DNA of 64,000 nt, taken from the NCBI RefSeq assembly GCF_900111895.1, contig NZ_FOKB01000002.1:372001-436000 (forward strand), written 5' to 3'. Origin of the DNA: Pseudomonas simiae. GTDB taxonomy: Bacteria > Pseudomonadota > Gammaproteobacteria > Pseudomonadales > Pseudomonadaceae. The position numbers and the translations under genes were made by a program. Each line of letters begins with the position of its first letter. The first letter of the stretch is position 1. The notes beneath the pieces are model-generated. The model did not search any database, had not been told where the DNA came from, and saw only the letters and a list, made by a program, of their open reading frames with translations. Positions 29,966-40,409 of this stretch are shown here, piece after piece.

Positions 29966-31037
29966 GCTCGATCGCTACATTGGTAGCAGCGTACTGATCG
30001 CCATCCTGGCGGTACTGGGCATCATCCTCGGGCTGGCATCGTTGTTCGCCTTCATCGATGAAGTCGGCAACGTCACCGACACCTACACCGTGTGGGACGT
30101 GCTGAGCTATGTGGGCCTCACCGCGCCGCGCCGTCTGTACGACATGATGCCGATGGCCGCGCTGATCGGCTGCCTGATCGGCCTGGGCAGCCTGGCCAGC
30201 AACAGCGAACTGACCATCATGCGCGCCGCCGGCGTGTCCATCGGTCGTATCGTATGGGCGGTCATGAAGCCCATGCTGCTGCTGATGGCGTGCAGCGTAC
30301 TGATCGGCGAATACGTGGCCCCACCGGCGGAAACCACGGCCCAGGCCAATCGCGCCCTGGCCCAGGGTTCGGGCGATGCGCAAAGCGCCAAGCACGGCCT
30401 GTGGCACCGCCAGGGTGATGAATTCATCCATATCAACGCCGTGCAGCCGGGCGGCCTGTTGATTGGTGTGACCCGCTACACGTTCGACAAAGAACGTCAT
30501 TTGCTGGAGTCCAGCTTCGCCAAACGTGCACAGTACAGCGGCGAAAAATGGCAACTCAGCGACGTTACCACCACCTACTTCCGTAATGTCGGCCAAGGCA
30601 CCAAGGCCAGCACCGAAGTGATCAATGTGCCGAGCCAGGAGTGGGACATTGCCCTCAAGCCGGAATTGTTGAATACCGTGGTGATGATCCCTGAGAGCCT
30701 GCCGATCTCCGGGCTGTGGGGTTATATCCACTACCTGAAGGACCAGGGCTTGAACAACGGCCGTTATTGGCTGGCATTTTGGGTCAAGGTGTTGCAACCC
30801 GTGGTGACTGCCGCGTTGGTGCTCATGGCAATTTCCTTCATCTTTGGTCCGCTGCGTTCCGTAACGCTGGGGCAGCGCGTATTCACGGGTGTACTGGTGG
30901 GGTTCACGTTCCGCATCGCCCAGGACCTGCTGGGCCCATCGAGCCTGGTGTTCGGCTTCTCGCCGCTGTTTGCGGTGCTGGTGCCCACGGCGATTTGCGC
31001 CCTGGCCGGCTTCTGGCTGCTGCGCCGGGCCGGTTGA
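29958..31037 (+). CDS. lptG: LPS export ABC transporter permease LptG
   Basis: This 359-residue partner permease of LptF begins AKLDRYIGSSVLIAILAVLG. It has the same six-helix layout with a periplasmic beta domain (about 130-260) and the coupling segment SNSELTIMRAAGVS, which contacts LptB. The start is GTG 29958, with AAGGAG nine bases upstream; it overlaps lptF by 8 bases. A terminator follows 16 bases after the stop. Confidence 0.95.
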   Translation: MAKLDRYIGSSVLIAILAVLGIILGLASLFAFIDEVGNVTDTYTVWDVLSYVGLTAPRRLYDMMPMAALIGCLIGLGSLASNSELTIMRAAGVSIGRIVWAVMKPMLLLMACSVLIGEYVAPPAETTAQANRALAQGSGDAQSAKHGLWHRQGDEFIHINAVQPGGLLIGVTRYTFDKERHLLESSFAKRAQYSGEKWQLSDVTTTYFRNVGQGTKASTEVINVPSQEWDIALKPELLNTVVMIPESLPISGLWGYIHYLKDQGLNNGRYWLAFWVKVLQPVVTAALVLMAISFIFGPLRSVTLGQRVFTGVLVGFTFRIAQDLLGPSSLVFGFSPLFAVLVPTAICALAGFWLLRRAG

Positions 31038-31053
31038 TTCCGCGCTTATGAAC

Positions 31054-31089
31054 AAAAAATGCCCCGGTCGGTAGATCGGGGCATTTTTG
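31054..31089 (+). terminator. Rho-independent terminator after lptG
   Basis: The stem AATGCCCCG / CGGGGCATT is followed by T-run and preceded by A-run. Confidence 0.92.
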
Positions 31090-31188
31090 TTCTGGTCAGC
31101 AAAGATGACGTCTGGCCTGAGCATCAGGTACAATTCCCGGCTATTTTTCAGCGGGCAATCTGCCTGCAGCCTTTTTGAGTGTTGATCC

Positions 31189-32988
31189 GTGAGTGATTTG
31201 AGTCATATCCGCAATTTCTCCATCATCGCCCACATTGACCATGGCAAGTCGACGCTGGCCGATCGATTCATCCAGATGTGCGGCGGCCTTGCCGAGCGTG
31301 AAATGGAAGCCCAGGTCCTGGACTCCATGGACCTCGAGCGCGAGCGCGGGATCACCATCAAGGCCCACAGCGTTACGCTGTATTACAAAGCCAAAGACGG
31401 CATCACCTACCAGCTGAACTTCATTGACACCCCGGGCCACGTTGACTTCACCTACGAAGTCAGCCGTTCCCTGGCGGCCTGTGAAGGTGCCTTGCTGGTG
31501 GTCGACGCCGGCCAGGGCGTTGAAGCGCAGTCGGTTGCCAACTGCTACACCGCGATCGAGCAGGGCCTGGAAGTCATGCCCGTGCTGAACAAGATCGACC
31601 TGCCCCAGGCCGAGCCTGAGCGCGTCAAGGAAGAGATCGAGAAGATCATCGGCATCGACGCCACCGACGCCGTCACCTGCAGCGCCAAGACCGGCCTGGG
31701 TGTCGACGAAGTGCTCGAACGCCTGGTGCACACCATTCCAGCCCCGACCGGCAACTACGAAGATCCGCTGCAAGCGTTGATCATCGACTCCTGGTTCGAC
31801 AACTACCTGGGCGTTGTGTCCCTGGTTCGCGTTCGTCACGGCCGCGTGAAGAAGGGCGATAAGATCCTGGTCAAGTCCACCGGCAAGATCCACCTGGTGG
31901 ACAGCGTCGGTGTATTCAACCCCAAGCACACCGCGACCGTTGATCTGAAAGCCGGTGAAGTAGGCTTCATCATCGCCGGCATCAAGGACATTCACGGCGC
32001 ACCGGTGGGTGACACCCTGACCCTGAGCTCCACGCCGGACGTCGACGTGCTGCCAGGCTTCAAGCGCATCCAGCCGCAGGTCTACGCCGGTCTGTTCCCG
32101 GTCAGCTCCGATGACTTCGAAGATTTCCGCGAAGCCCTGCAGAAGTTGACCCTCAACGACTCGTCGTTGCAGTACACCCCGGAAAGCTCCGACGCACTGG
32201 GCTTCGGCTTCCGCTGCGGCTTCCTGGGCATGCTGCACATGGAAATCATCCAGGAGCGCCTTGAGCGCGAATACGACCTGGACCTGATCACCACCGCGCC
32301 GACCGTTATTTTCGAGTTGTTGCTGAAAACCGGTGAAACGATTTACGTCGACAACCCGTCCAAGCTCCCGGATCTCTCGGCGATCGAAGACATGCGCGAG
32401 CCTATCGTGCGGGCCAATATCCTGGTACCGCAGGAGCACCTGGGCAACGTCATTACGCTGTGTATCGAAAAGCGTGGCGTCCAGCGCGACATGCTGTTCC
32501 TCGGCACCCAGGTCCAAGTGACCTACGACATGCCGATGAACGAAGTGGTATTGGACTTCTTCGACCGCCTCAAATCCACCAGTCGCGGCTATGCTTCGCT
32601 GGATTACCATTTTGACCGTTACCAATCGGCTAATCTGGTGAAACTGGATGTGTTGATCAACGGCGACAAGGTCGATGCCCTGGCACTGATCGTGCACAAG
32701 GACAACGCGCACTACAAAGGTCGCCAGTTGACCGAGAAGATGAAAGAGCTGATTCCGCGCCAGATGTTCGACGTCGCGATCCAGGCCGCCATTGGCGGGC
32801 AGATCATTGCGCGGACCTCCGTCAAGGCACTCAGAAAGAACGTACTGGCCAAATGCTACGGCGGTGACGTAAGCCGTAAGCGCAAGCTGCTTGAGAAGCA
32901 AAAGGCCGGTAAAAAACGCATGAAGCAAGTAGGTAACGTGGAAGTTCCACAAGAAGCCTTCCTTGCGGTGCTCAGGTTGGATAGTTAG
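31189..32988 (+). CDS. lepA: Elongation factor 4 (LepA)
   Basis: This 599-residue ribosomal GTPase starts at GTG 31189. The G1 motif is [13 protein letters not shown] (about 13-25), followed by DTPGHVDF (G3) and NKIDLPQAE (G4). The LepA-specific C-terminal domain ends [20 protein letters not shown]. LepA acts in back-translocation or ribosome assembly under stress. It leads the lepA-lepB-rnc-era-recO-pdxJ group, and lepB begins 5 bases after its stop. Confidence 0.97.
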   Translation: MSDLSHIRNFSIIAHIDHGKSTLADRFIQMCGGLAEREMEAQVLDSMDLERERGITIKAHSVTLYYKAKDGITYQLNFIDTPGHVDFTYEVSRSLAACEGALLVVDAGQGVEAQSVANCYTAIEQGLEVMPVLNKIDLPQAEPERVKEEIEKIIGIDATDAVTCSAKTGLGVDEVLERLVHTIPAPTGNYEDPLQALIIDSWFDNYLGVVSLVRVRHGRVKKGDKILVKSTGKIHLVDSVGVFNPKHTATVDLKAGEVGFIIAGIKDIHGAPVGDTLTLSSTPDVDVLPGFKRIQPQVYAGLFPVSSDDFEDFREALQKLTLNDSSLQYTPESSDALGFGFRCGFLGMLHMEIIQERLEREYDLDLITTAPTVIFELLLKTGETIYVDNPSKLPDLSAIEDMREPIVRANILVPQEHLGNVITLCIEKRGVQRDMLFLGTQVQVTYDMPMNEVVLDFFDRLKSTSRGYASLDYHFDRYQSANLVKLDVLINGDKVDALALIVHKDNAHYKGRQLTEKMKELIPRQMFDVAIQAAIGGQIIARTSVKALRKNVLAKCYGGDVSRKRKLLEKQKAGKKRMKQVGNVEVPQEAFLAVLRLDS

Positions 32989-32993
32989 GTCCT

Positions 32994-33848
32994 ATGTCGC
33001 TAAATTTCCCGCTGTTGCTGGTCATCGCCGTTGCCGTTTGCGGCCTCCTGGCGTTGCTCGATCTGGTGTTCTTCGCCCCGCGTCGGCGGGCGGCTATCGC
33101 GTCCTATCAGGGCAGCGTCAGCCAGCCCGATGGCGTGGTGATCGAGAAGCTGAACAAAGAGCCCTTGCTGGTTGAATACGGCAAGTCGTTCTTCCCGGTG
33201 TTGTTCATCGTGCTGGTGCTGCGTTCGTTCCTGGTGGAACCGTTTCAGATTCCTTCGGGGTCGATGAAACCCACCCTGGACGTGGGCGACTTCATCCTGG
33301 TGAACAAGTTTTCCTACGGGATCCGCCTGCCGGTGATCGACAAGAAGGTCATCGAAATCGGTGACCCACAGCGTGGCGATGTGATGGTGTTCCGCTACCC
33401 GAGCGACCCGAACGTCAACTACATCAAGCGTGTGGTTGGCCTGCCGGGCGACGTGATCCGTTACACCAGCGACAAGCGTCTGTTCATCAACGGTGAGTCG
33501 GTGGCCGAGAAACTGGTCGGCTCCGAGCCGAACAGCCTGGGCAGCGCCGAGCTGTACCAGGAAAAACTCGGTGCGGTGGAGCATGAAATCCGTAAGGAAA
33601 TGAGCCGCTACCGTGCCCAGCCAGACGGCCAGTGGAAAGTGCCGGCCGGGCACTACTTCATGATGGGCGACAACCGCGACAACTCCAATGACAGCCGGTA
33701 CTGGGATGACCCCAACATTCCCAAGGACCTGCTGGGCATGGTTCCCGACCAGAATATCGTCGGCAAGGCCTTCGCGGTCTGGATGAGCTGGCCGGAACCC
33801 AAACTCAGCCACCTGCCGAACTTCTCGCGGGTCGGGCTGATCAAGTAA
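32994..33848 (+). CDS. lepB: Signal peptidase I
   Basis: This 284-residue inner-membrane protease removes Sec and Tat signal peptides. Two N-terminal helices (about 3-22 and 60-78) precede the periplasmic catalytic part. The Ser/Lys dyad is in FQIPSGSMKPTL (Ser, box B) and NYIKRVVGLPGD (Lys, box D), with the box E motif MGDNRDNSNDSRYW near residue 222. It starts 5 bases after lepA. Confidence 0.96.
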   Translation: MSLNFPLLLVIAVAVCGLLALLDLVFFAPRRRAAIASYQGSVSQPDGVVIEKLNKEPLLVEYGKSFFPVLFIVLVLRSFLVEPFQIPSGSMKPTLDVGDFILVNKFSYGIRLPVIDKKVIEIGDPQRGDVMVFRYPSDPNVNYIKRVVGLPGDVIRYTSDKRLFINGESVAEKLVGSEPNSLGSAELYQEKLGAVEHEIRKEMSRYRAQPDGQWKVPAGHYFMMGDNRDNSNDSRYWDDPNIPKDLLGMVPDQNIVGKAFAVWMSWPEPKLSHLPNFSRVGLIK

Positions 33849-33855
33849 TACAGGC

Positions 33856-33875
33856 GGCGCTGTGAACACAGCGCC
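33856..33875 (+). terminator. Hairpin after lepB, possible terminator or RNA-processing site
   Basis: A perfect 9-base stem GGCGCTGTG / CACAGCGCC has an AA loop 8 bases after the lepB stop. Only a short T-run follows a few bases later, so strong termination is doubtful. It may instead be a processing site before rnc, which encodes RNase III and is often self-regulated. Confidence 0.4.
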
Positions 33876-33998
33876 GAATGCTTTTCTGGGGTGGGGACAA
33901 ATCGGTCCTGCCTCATGCTGCACCAACCAGGATTTGAATTTGAACACTGCGTCAATCGTCGATGGCCGCCGGTGCCACCAAACAGATATGGGTAAACC

Positions 33999-34688
33999 GT
34001 GAGCGTTTCTCTAAGTCGTCTCGAGCGCCAGCTCGGCTACACCTTCAAGGACCAGGAATTGATGGTCCTTGCCCTTACACACCGCAGCTTTGCAGGGCGC
34101 AATAACGAGCGCCTGGAATTTCTCGGTGATGCCATCCTCAATTTCGTCGCCGGTGAAGCTCTTTTCGAGCGCTTCCCCCAAGCCCGTGAAGGCCAGCTGT
34201 CGCGCTTGCGCGCACGCCTGGTGAAGGGCGAGACCCTGGCCGTGCTGGCCCGTGGCTTCGGCCTGGGCGAGTACCTGCGCCTGGGTTCCGGTGAGCTGAA
34301 GAGCGGCGGTTTCCGCCGTGAATCGATCCTGGCCGACGCCCTCGAAGCGCTGATCGGTGCCATCTACCTCGATGCAGGTATGGAAGCAGCCAAGGAACGT
34401 GTCACCGCGTGGCTGACCTCCGAGATCGAAAGCCTCACGCTGGTCGACACCAACAAAGACCCCAAGACCCGCTTGCAGGAATTCCTGCAATCGCGCGGTT
34501 GCGACCTGCCACGCTATGAAGTGGTGGATATCCAGGGTGAGCCGCATTGCCGCGTGTTCTTCGTGGAATGTGAAATCACCTTACTGAACGAAAAAAGCCG
34601 AGGTCAGGGTGTGAGCCGTCGTATTGCCGAACAGGTAGCGGCCGCTGCAGCACTGATTGCCCTGGGCGTGGAGAATGGCCATGACTGA
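33999..34688 (+). CDS. rnc: Ribonuclease III
   Basis: This 229-residue double-strand-specific endoribonuclease processes rRNA and mRNA. The signature [20 protein letters not shown] (about 38-57) carries catalytic acidic residues, with the second set in [17 protein letters not shown]-terminal double-stranded RNA-binding domain (about 155-225) ends [17 protein letters not shown]. The start is GTG 33999. Its last 8 bases overlap era, so translation is coupled. Confidence 0.96.
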   Translation: MSVSLSRLERQLGYTFKDQELMVLALTHRSFAGRNNERLEFLGDAILNFVAGEALFERFPQAREGQLSRLRARLVKGETLAVLARGFGLGEYLRLGSGELKSGGFRRESILADALEALIGAIYLDAGMEAAKERVTAWLTSEIESLTLVDTNKDPKTRLQEFLQSRGCDLPRYEVVDIQGEPHCRVFFVECEITLLNEKSRGQGVSRRIAEQVAAAAALIALGVENGHD

Positions 34689-35583
34689 TTCAAACGCAAC
34701 ACGCTGTGGCTATGTTGCCATCGTCGGCCGCCCGAACGTGGGCAAGTCCACGCTGCTGAACCACATCCTTGGCCAGAAGCTCGCGATCACCTCGCGCAAG
34801 CCGCAGACCACCCGCCATAACATGCTGGGCATCAAGACCGAAGGCAACGTGCAAGCGGTCTACGTCGATACCCCGGGCATGCACAAAGGTGGCGAAAAAG
34901 CCCTGAACCGCTACATGAACAAGACCGCTTCGGCGGCGTTGAAAGACGTCGACGTGGTGATCTTCGTGGTCGACCGCACCAAGTGGACCGACGAAGACCA
35001 GATGGTCCTGGAGCGTGTGCAGTACGTCACCGGCCCGCTGATCGTCGCGCTGAACAAGACTGATCGCATCGAAGACAAAGCCGAGCTGATGCCGCACCTG
35101 AGCTGGTTGCAGGAACAGCTGCCGAACGCCCAGATCATCCCGATCTCCGCCCAGCACGGCCACAACCTGGACGCCCTGGAACGTGTGATCGCCGAGCACC
35201 TGCCGGAGAACGAGCACTTCTTCCCGGAAGACCAGATCACCGATCGCAGCAGCCGCTTCCTCGCCGCCGAACTGGTGCGCGAGAAAATCATGCGCCAGAT
35301 GGGCGCCGAGCTGCCGTACCAGATCACCGTCGAGATCGAAGAGTTCAAGCAGCAAGGCAAGACCCTGCACATTCATGCGCTGATCCTCGTCGAACGTGAC
35401 GGCCAGAAGAAGATCATCATTGGCGACAAGGGCGAGCGCATCAAGCGTATCGGCACCGAGGCGCGCAAGGACATGGAGTTGCTGTTCGACTCCAAGATCA
35501 TGCTCAACCTGTGGGTGAAGGTGAAGGGTGGCTGGTCCGATGATGAGCGTGCATTGCGCTCTCTGGGCTACGGCGACCTGTAA
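34681..35583 (+). CDS. era: GTPase Era
   Basis: This 300-residue GTPase binds the 3' end of 16S rRNA in 30S assembly. G motifs are [12 protein letters not shown] (G1, about 15-26), [10 protein letters not shown] (G3) and NKTDRIEDK (G4), and the C-terminal KH domain contains [17 protein letters not shown] 34681 gives the standard N terminus; ATG 34675 is an in-frame alternative. It overlaps the rnc end by 8 bases. A REP pair separates it from recO. Confidence 0.96.
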   Translation: MTDSNATRCGYVAIVGRPNVGKSTLLNHILGQKLAITSRKPQTTRHNMLGIKTEGNVQAVYVDTPGMHKGGEKALNRYMNKTASAALKDVDVVIFVVDRTKWTDEDQMVLERVQYVTGPLIVALNKTDRIEDKAELMPHLSWLQEQLPNAQIIPISAQHGHNLDALERVIAEHLPENEHFFPEDQITDRSSRFLAAELVREKIMRQMGAELPYQITVEIEEFKQQGKTLHIHALILVERDGQKKIIIGDKGERIKRIGTEARKDMELLFDSKIMLNLWVKVKGGWSDDERALRSLGYGDL

Positions 35584-35601
35584 GGACGCCGCAGGGAAAA
35601 A

Positions 35602-35692
35602 ATGTGGGAGGGGGCTTGCCCCCGATAGCGGTGGGTCAGTTAGCAAATAAGTGACTGACACACTGCCATCGGGGGCAAGCCCCCTCCCACAT
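35602..35692. repeat. REP palindrome pair (GGGGGCTTGCCCCCGA type)
   Basis: Facing units GTGGGAGGGGGCTTGCCCCC and its reverse complement are separated by about 40 bases, between era and recO. The stem differs from the CTCGCG type in compensated positions, so this is a second REP subfamily in the window. Confidence 0.9.
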
Positions 35693-35737
35693 TAGGTTTG
35701 TGTCGTTTTCACTAGTGCATTCCAGCAACGAGAACCC

Positions 35738-36427
35738 ATGTCCTCAACCACGCCCCCCAGCCAGCCCGCGTACGTCCTGCACAGCCGCGCCTACCGCGAG
35801 ACCAGCGCCCTGGTGGACTTCCTCACGCCTCAGGGCCGCCTGCGCGCAGTATTGCGCAGTGCGCGGGGCAAGGCGGGCACGTTGGCGCGGCCATTTGTCG
35901 CCTTGGACGTGGAGTTTCGCGGCAAAGGCGAGCTGAAAAACGTCGGGCGCATGGAAAGCCTCGGCACTTCTGCCTGGCTTAATGGTGAGGCGCTGTTCAG
36001 CGGCCTCTACCTCAACGAATTGCTGATCCGCCTGCTGCCCGCCGAAGACCCACACCCGGCGGTCTTCGATCATTACGCCGCCACCTTGCTCGCCCTGGCC
36101 GAAGGGCGTCCCCTGGAACCGCTGCTGCGCGCCTTCGAATGGCGTCTGCTCGACGACCTGGGTTACGGCTTCGAACTGGCCAACGACCTGCACGGCGATC
36201 CTGTCGCCGCCGATGGCATGTATCGCCTGCAAGTCGACGCCGGCCTGGAGCGCGTGTACCTGTTGCAGCCGGGCCTGTTCCAGGGCACCGAACTGTTGGC
36301 CATGAGCGAGGCGGACTGGACCGCACCCGGTGCGCTTTCTGCCGCCAAGCGCCTGATGCGCCAGGCCCTGGCCGTGCACTTGGGCGGACGGCCGCTGGTC
36401 AGTCGCGAGTTGTTTCGAAAGCCCTGA
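35738..36427 (+). CDS. recO: DNA repair protein RecO
   Basis: This 229-residue recombination mediator loads RecA in the RecFOR pathway. The N-terminal OB fold begins [20 protein letters not shown], followed by [18 protein letters not shown], and the C-terminal helical domain has [20 protein letters not shown]. No CxxC zinc motif is seen, as in other gammaproteobacterial RecO. pdxJ starts 51 bases downstream. Confidence 0.94.
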   Translation: MSSTTPPSQPAYVLHSRAYRETSALVDFLTPQGRLRAVLRSARGKAGTLARPFVALDVEFRGKGELKNVGRMESLGTSAWLNGEALFSGLYLNELLIRLLPAEDPHPAVFDHYAATLLALAEGRPLEPLLRAFEWRLLDDLGYGFELANDLHGDPVAADGMYRLQVDAGLERVYLLQPGLFQGTELLAMSEADWTAPGALSAAKRLMRQALAVHLGGRPLVSRELFRKP

Positions 36428-36478
36428 CAACCCCGTGTATGCTGTGCAGCGTTTCTTTCCCTATTCAGGAGCGCTTCC

Positions 36479-37222
36479 GTGACCACCAGCAATCGCATTC
36501 TTCTTGGCGTCAACATCGACCACGTCGCTACCCTGCGCCAGGCCCGGGGCACCCGTTACCCGGACCCGGTCAAGGCCGCGCTGGACGCCGAAGAAGCGGG
36601 CGCCGACGGCATCACCGTGCACCTGCGCGAAGACCGCCGTCATATCCAGGAGCGTGATGTGCTGGTGCTCAAGGATGTGCTGCAAACCCGCATGAACTTC
36701 GAAATGGGCGTCACCGAAGAAATGATGCAGTTCGCCGAGCGCATCCGCCCCGCGCACATCTGCCTGGTGCCGGAAACCCGTCAGGAACTCACCACCGAAG
36801 GCGGCCTCGACGTGGCCGGCCAGGAAGCGCGGATCAAGGCCGCCGTGGAGCGCCTGTCGAAGATCGGCAGCGAAGTGTCGCTGTTCATCGACGCCGACGA
36901 GCGCCAGATCGAAGCCTCGCGTCGTGTCGGCGCACCGGCTATCGAACTGCACACTGGCCGTTACGCCGATGCCACCACGCCGACCGAAGTGGCTGATGAG
37001 CTGCAACGCATCATTGACGGTGTGAGCTGCGGTCTCAAGGAAGGCCTGATCGTCAACGCCGGCCATGGCCTGCATTACCACAACGTCGAGGCGGTGGCGG
37101 CGATCAAGGGCATCAACGAGCTGAACATCGGCCATGCGCTGGTGGCGCATGCGCTGTTCGTCGGTTTCAAAGGTGCGGTTGCCGAGATGAAGGCCCTGAT
37201 CCTGGCAGCCGCCAGAACTTAA
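36479..37222 (+). CDS. pdxJ: Pyridoxine 5'-phosphate synthase PdxJ
   Basis: This 247-residue TIM-barrel enzyme joins 1-deoxyxylulose 5-phosphate with 3-amino-2-oxopropyl phosphate to form pyridoxine 5'-phosphate, the last ring-forming step of vitamin B6 synthesis. The N terminus [20 protein letters not shown], the phosphate-binding [11 protein letters not shown] and [11 protein letters not shown] are as in the family. The start is GTG 36479, with AGGAG upstream. It closes the lepA-pdxJ group. Confidence 0.96.
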   Translation: MTTSNRILLGVNIDHVATLRQARGTRYPDPVKAALDAEEAGADGITVHLREDRRHIQERDVLVLKDVLQTRMNFEMGVTEEMMQFAERIRPAHICLVPETRQELTTEGGLDVAGQEARIKAAVERLSKIGSEVSLFIDADERQIEASRRVGAPAIELHTGRYADATTPTEVADELQRIIDGVSCGLKEGLIVNAGHGLHYHNVEAVAAIKGINELNIGHALVAHALFVGFKGAVAEMKALILAAART

Positions 37223-37258
37223 GCGAACACAGTCTAAAGAACGCTGAAGATCAACATT

Positions 37259-37345
37259 GTGGGAGCGGGCTTGCTCGCGAATGCAGTGGCTCAGTCAAAG
37301 ATGTATTCACTGACCTGTCGCCTTCGCGAGCAAGCCCGCTCCCAC
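37259..37345. repeat. REP palindrome pair (GCGGGCTTGCTCGCGAA type)
   Basis: Facing units GTGGGAGCGGGCTTGCTCGC and its reverse complement are separated by about 37 bases, between pdxJ and the multicopper oxidase gene. Confidence 0.9.
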
Positions 37346-37499
37346 ACTGGATCTTCAGTGTATCCAGAGTCCTGACCACCCAGCTAAACCCTTTGAATTC
37401 AGCTGTGCGGCAATGCGAACCCTTACTGTTTAGCGCCCGCGGGTGTATTGTATCTGCCCTTTGCAGGCCCTGTGCCTGCTGCAGATACGTGAGGTTGTT

Positions 37500-38876
37500 G
37501 TGTCCCAATCGTTTTCCCGTCGACAGATTCTCGGTGGCCTTGCCGGCCTGGCAGTAGTCGGTGTGGGTGCCGGTGGCGCCTACCGCTACTGGCTGGGCAA
37601 GGTTGCCGATGCCAACGCAGGAAGCGATTACCAATTGATTGCCGCGCCGCTGGACGTGGAGCTCGTGCCGGGTCACAAGACCGAAGCCTGGGCATTCGGC
37701 CCTTCGGCGCCTGGCACCGAGCTGCGCGTGCGCCAGGGCGAATGGCTGCGAGTGCGCTTCATCAACCACTTGCCGGTCGCCACCACCATCCACTGGCATG
37801 GCATCCGCCTCCCGCTGGAAATGGACGGCGTGCCTTACGTCTCGCAATTGCCGGTGCTGCCCGGCGAATACTTCGACTACAAGTTTCGCGTGCCCGACGC
37901 GGGCAGCTACTGGTATCACCCCCATGTGAACAGCAGCGAAGAACTCGGCCGCGGCCTGGTTGGTCCGCTGATCATCGAAGAGCGCGAGCCCACCGGTTTC
38001 AAACATGAACGCACCCTGAGCCTAAAAAGCTGGCACGTGGACGAAGAGGGCGCTTTCGTGGCCTTCAGCATTCCCCGTGAAGCGGCGCGTGGCGGCACCG
38101 CCGGGCGGTTGTCGACGATCAATGGCGTGTCCCAGGCCGTCATCGATCTGCCCGCCGGGCAGATCACCCGCGTGCGCCTGCTCAACCTCGACAACACCCT
38201 GACCTATCGCATCAACATCCCGGATGTCGAAGCGCAGATCTACGCGCTGGACGGCAACCCCATCGAGCCGCGCCCGCTGGGCAAGGAATACTGGCTGGGC
38301 CCCGGCATGCGCATCTGCCTGGCGATCAAGGCACCGCCTGCCGGTGAGGAACTGTCGATTCGCAACGGCCCGGTGCGCCTCGGTACGTTTCGTTCGGTGG
38401 CCAACTCCGATGCACCGACTGCGTGGCCGCCCGCATTGCCCGCCAATCCGATCAGCGAACCGGACCTGGCCAATGCGGAGAAACTCAACTTCAATTTCGA
38501 ATGGGTTGGCACCGTTTCAGTCGATGACGGCAAGCCACCCAGCCTGTGGCAGATCAACGGCAAGGCCTGGGACATCACTGACAAGACCTGCGCCGACCGC
38601 CCGATTGCCAAGCTTGAGAAGGGCAAGAGCTATATTTTCGAATTGAAGAACATGACCCAGTACCAGCACCCGATCCACCTGCACGGCATGAGCTTCAAGG
38701 TGATCGCGTCGAACCGCCACAAGGTGATCCCGTACTTCACCGACACCTACCTGTTGGGCAAGAACGAACGCGCCCGCGTGGCGTTGGTGGCGGATAACCC
38801 AGGCGTGTGGATGTTCCATTGCCACGTGATCGACCATATGGAAACCGGCCTGATGGCCGCCATCGAGGTGGCGTGA
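37500..38876 (+). CDS. Tat-exported multicopper oxidase
   Basis: This 458-residue periplasmic multicopper oxidase has a twin-arginine signal, SFSRRQILGGLAGLAVVG (about 3-20). Copper ligands are complete: HWHG (about 97-100), WYHPHVN (about 137-143), HPIHLHGMSF and the type 1 site HCHVIDHMETGLM near the end. Such enzymes oxidise Cu(I), phenols or metals while reducing oxygen. The start is GTG 37500, with GAGG upstream. Its TGA overlaps the tadA ATG (TGATG). The substrate is not readable; no copper-resistance partner lies adjacent. Confidence 0.88.
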   Translation: MSQSFSRRQILGGLAGLAVVGVGAGGAYRYWLGKVADANAGSDYQLIAAPLDVELVPGHKTEAWAFGPSAPGTELRVRQGEWLRVRFINHLPVATTIHWHGIRLPLEMDGVPYVSQLPVLPGEYFDYKFRVPDAGSYWYHPHVNSSEELGRGLVGPLIIEEREPTGFKHERTLSLKSWHVDEEGAFVAFSIPREAARGGTAGRLSTINGVSQAVIDLPAGQITRVRLLNLDNTLTYRINIPDVEAQIYALDGNPIEPRPLGKEYWLGPGMRICLAIKAPPAGEELSIRNGPVRLGTFRSVANSDAPTAWPPALPANPISEPDLANAEKLNFNFEWVGTVSVDDGKPPSLWQINGKAWDITDKTCADRPIAKLEKGKSYIFELKNMTQYQHPIHLHGMSFKVIASNRHKVIPYFTDTYLLGKNERARVALVADNPGVWMFHCHVIDHMETGLMAAIEVA

Positions 38877-39373
38877 TGCGCCAGTTTCGCCCCCCCGCGA
38901 TCATCGACCGCAGCCGCGACCAGGACTTCATGCGCGAAGCCCTGGCCCTTGCCGCCCAAGGTGCTGCATTGGGTGAAGTGCCCGTCGGTGCAGTGCTGGT
39001 GCAGGACGGTGAAATCATCGGCCGTGGCTTCAACTGCCCCATCAGCGGCAACGACCCCAGTGCCCACGCCGAAATGGTCGCCATCCGCGCCGCCGCGCAA
39101 GCCATCAGCAACTACCGCCTGGTGGGCAGCACGCTGTATGTGACGTTGGAACCCTGCAGCATGTGCGCGGGCTTGATCGTGCACTCACGGATTGCGCGGG
39201 TGGTGTACGGCGCGCTGGAGCCCAAGGCGGGGATCGTGCAAAGCCAGGGGCAGTTTTTTACCCAGGGCTTTCTCAATCATAAGGTGCTGTTTGAAGGCGG
39301 CGTGCTGGCCGAGGAGTGCGGCACGGTGTTGAGTGAGTTCTTCAAGGCTCGCCGGGCCAAACCACCACGCTAA
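38876..39373 (+). CDS. tadA: tRNA-specific adenosine deaminase TadA
   Basis: This 165-residue zinc deaminase converts A34 of tRNA-Arg(ACG) to inosine. The zinc/catalytic motif is SAHAEMVAI (about 61-69) with LEPCSMCAG (about 92-100). The N terminus MRQFRPPAIIDRSRDQDFM and the C terminus ECGTVLSEFFKARRAK fit the family. It starts inside the stop of the oxidase gene, so the two are probably co-translated. A REP-like stem follows. Confidence 0.95.
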   Translation: MRQFRPPAIIDRSRDQDFMREALALAAQGAALGEVPVGAVLVQDGEIIGRGFNCPISGNDPSAHAEMVAIRAAAQAISNYRLVGSTLYVTLEPCSMCAGLIVHSRIARVVYGALEPKAGIVQSQGQFFTQGFLNHKVLFEGGVLAEECGTVLSEFFKARRAKPPR

Positions 39374-39389
39374 AGAACACTGAGGACAA

Positions 39390-39424
39390 AAATGTGGGAG
39401 GGGGCTTGCCCCCTGCCACATTTG
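39390..39424. repeat. Single REP-like stem between tadA and cmoB
   Basis: AAATGTGG...CCACATTT encloses GGGGGC-TT-GCCCCC. It is a compact one-unit version of the GGGGGCTTGCCCCC repeat between convergent genes and could act as a terminator for both. Confidence 0.8.
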
Positions 39425-39452
39425 GCCCTGTGTTTCTTCAGGGCGATCGGGA

Positions 39453-40409
39453 CTATTTCTTGGCGATGATCACCGCCCGCATTGGCGCCGGCAGCCCTTC
39501 GATGGTCTTGCTGTGATCTTCCGGGTCCAGGAAATCGCTGAGGGACTGGTACTTCATCCACTGCGTCCCACGCTGTTCCTCAACCGTGGTCACACTCACA
39601 TCCACGCACCGTACGTCGCTGAAACCTGCACGCCGCAGCCACAGCATCAAGGCCGGCACCGAGGGCAGGAACCATACGTTACGCATTTGCGCGTAGCGAT
39701 CTTCCGGCACCAGCACCTGTTGCTGATCGCCTTCCACCACCAGGGTTTCCAGGACCAGTTCGCCGCCTTTGACCAGTGTATCTTTCAGTGCAAGCAGATG
39801 CTCGATGGGCGAACGACGGTGGTAGAACACGCCCATGGAAAACACCGTATCAAAGCCTTCCAGGTTCGACGGCAGGTCTTCGAACGGAAACGGCAGGTGC
39901 CAGGCCTTGGGCTCGGACAGGTAGCGCTGCACCGCCTGGAACTGGCAGAAGAACAGCCAGTTGGGATCAACGCCAATCACGCTATCGGCGCCGGCGCCGA
40001 GCATGCGCCACATGTAGTAACCGTTGCCGCAGCCCACGTCGAGGATGCGCTTGCCCTTCAGGTTCAAGTGCGGTGCAACGCGGGACCACTTCCAGTCCGA
40101 GCGCCACTCAGTATCCACATGCACGCCGAATAGGTTGAATGGTCCTTTGCGCCAAGGGCTCAGGCCCATCAGCGCGGTATGCATCTGCGCGCGGGTGTCA
40201 TCGTCGCAGTGGGTATCGAGTGTCAGGCCGTTGAGCAAATCCACTTCGCTGGGTTGGATCTTTGGCAACGCATCCAGCGCACTCTGCCAGCGCTCCAGGT
40301 CGCCATGACCCTTTTCCATCTTGCTATCGAGTTGCGCTTGCAGGCCCTGGGCCCACACGGCCAGGGGAGTGCCGACCAGGTGGCGGGCGAGGGGAGACAG
40401 ATCAATCAT
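39453..40409 (-). CDS. cmoB: tRNA U34 carboxymethyltransferase CmoB
   Basis: This 318-residue enzyme transfers the carboxymethyl group of carboxy-SAM to 5-hydroxyuridine 34 of tRNAs, giving cmo5U. The SAM-type fold has [20 protein letters not shown] (about 123-142), followed by [20 protein letters not shown]. Its ATG overlaps the cmoA stop (ATGA), the usual cmoA-cmoB coupling. Confidence 0.95.
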   Translation of the reverse strand: MIDLSPLARHLVGTPLAVWAQGLQAQLDSKMEKGHGDLERWQSALDALPKIQPSEVDLLNGLTLDTHCDDDTRAQMHTALMGLSPWRKGPFNLFGVHVDTEWRSDWKWSRVAPHLNLKGKRILDVGCGNGYYMWRMLGAGADSVIGVDPNWLFFCQFQAVQRYLSEPKAWHLPFPFEDLPSNLEGFDTVFSMGVFYHRRSPIEHLLALKDTLVKGGELVLETLVVEGDQQQVLVPEDRYAQMRNVWFLPSVPALMLWLRRAGFSDVRCVDVSVTTVEEQRGTQWMKYQSLSDFLDPEDHSKTIEGLPAPMRAVIIAKK

